From an uncultured Eubacteriales bacterium (GTDB lineage: Bacteria > Bacillota > Clostridia > Oscillospirales > CAG-272), in the NCBI GenBank assembly GCA_958352145.1, contig CATWNM010000035.1:1-21022 (forward strand): a stretch of 21,022 bases of DNA, given 5' to 3'. The notes beneath the pieces were generated by a model that was not told the DNA's origin, searched no databases, and saw only the letters and a program-made list of their open reading frames with translations. Position numbers and translations under genes: made by a program. Within the stretch, counting starts at the first letter, position 1. Each line of letters begins with the position of its first letter. Positions 20,908-21,022 of the stretch are shown one piece after another.

Positions 20908-21022
20908 TTAAACGACAGGCGCATACGGATCGGCGCGGCGAATCAGACGCACAAGCGGAAATATCAAAACGGACGCGGCCAAATTTCCGAGCGCGTGCAT
21001 CACATCCCAAGGCAGCCCGGCG
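20908..21022 (-). CDS. Probable ECF transporter S component (C-terminal 38 residues)
   Basis: Only the last 38 codons of a minus-strand gene are inside the window. The peptide reads AGLPWDVMHALGNLAASVLIFPLV and then LIRRADPYAPVV. A glycine-leucine-proline-tryptophan-aspartate turn, HALGN, then one hydrophobic helix and a basic tail resemble the end of vitamin-type ECF substrate-binding (S) components (GxPFDxxHAxGNF pattern, from memory). The substrate cannot be told. With so little sequence this is a tentative family call, but the reading frame and stop are clear. Confidence 0.5.
   Translation of the reverse strand, partial: AGLPWDVMHALGNLAASVLIFPLVRLIRRADPYAPVV

Noticed and set aside
1..21022. 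CRISPR arrays, insertion sequences, prophage or integration sites
   Set aside because: No regularly spaced repeats, transposase, integrase or tRNA gene was found on reading both strands.

Overview
The window looks like chromosome from an anaerobic, low-oxygen-adapted Gram-positive of the class Clostridia. The signs are sporulation genes (spoIIGA, sigE), strong AGGAGG-type ribosome sites, consensus sigma-A promoters, a fermentative bifunctional AdhE and two [FeFe]-hydrogenase-type proteins. By eye the GC content is near 50%, rich in GCGC words. I cannot name a species. No mobile element, CRISPR array, tRNA or rRNA gene was seen.

Layout. (1) 1-4609, minus strand, housekeeping: rpmE with its own promoter and terminator, then hflX, a YigZ/IMPACT-family protein, dgt, and dnaG running off the left edge. 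(2) 4645-6283, minus strand: spoIIGA-sigE, the mother-cell sigma factor and its processing protease, not followed by sigG. (3) 6315-9284: a DUF1015 gene diverging from an aspartate kinase gene, with a leader region between them that may be structured. (4) 9293-11383: a HIT protein on the minus strand, diverging from a two-gene plus-strand unit (FkbM-type methyltransferase plus an unrecognised 146-residue protein) that ends in a strong bidirectional terminator. (5) 11415-19742, minus strand, the centre of interest: adhE, an APH-like kinase, two thioredoxin-like [2Fe-2S] proteins, a PAS-containing sensory-type [FeFe] hydrogenase (HydS-like), a SpoIIE/PP2C phosphatase and a group B-type [FeFe] hydrogenase. 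All seven are tightly spaced or overlapping. (6) 19791-20798: a LysR regulator with its own promoter, upstream of and collinear with adhE. (7) 20852-21022: the 3' end of a probable ECF-transporter S component with a strong terminator.

How the genes may work together. The adhE promoter carries a Rex-type operator (GTTAA-N4-TTAAC) exactly over its -10 element, so the whole operon is probably derepressed when NADH/NAD+ is high. AdhE then disposes of NADH as ethanol. The rest of the operon reads as a redox or H2 sensing and signalling module. HydS has an H-cluster pocket, Fe-S domains, a PAS domain and a terminal coiled coil, but no kinase or DNA-binding output domain. Its stop overlaps the start of the PP2C gene, the natural candidate output. 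An APH-fold kinase in the same operon could be the opposing enzyme. The parts are known families. The combination of ethanol fermentation, H2/redox sensing and a possible kinase/phosphatase switch in one Rex-controlled operon is the most interesting thing here. The wiring is inference.
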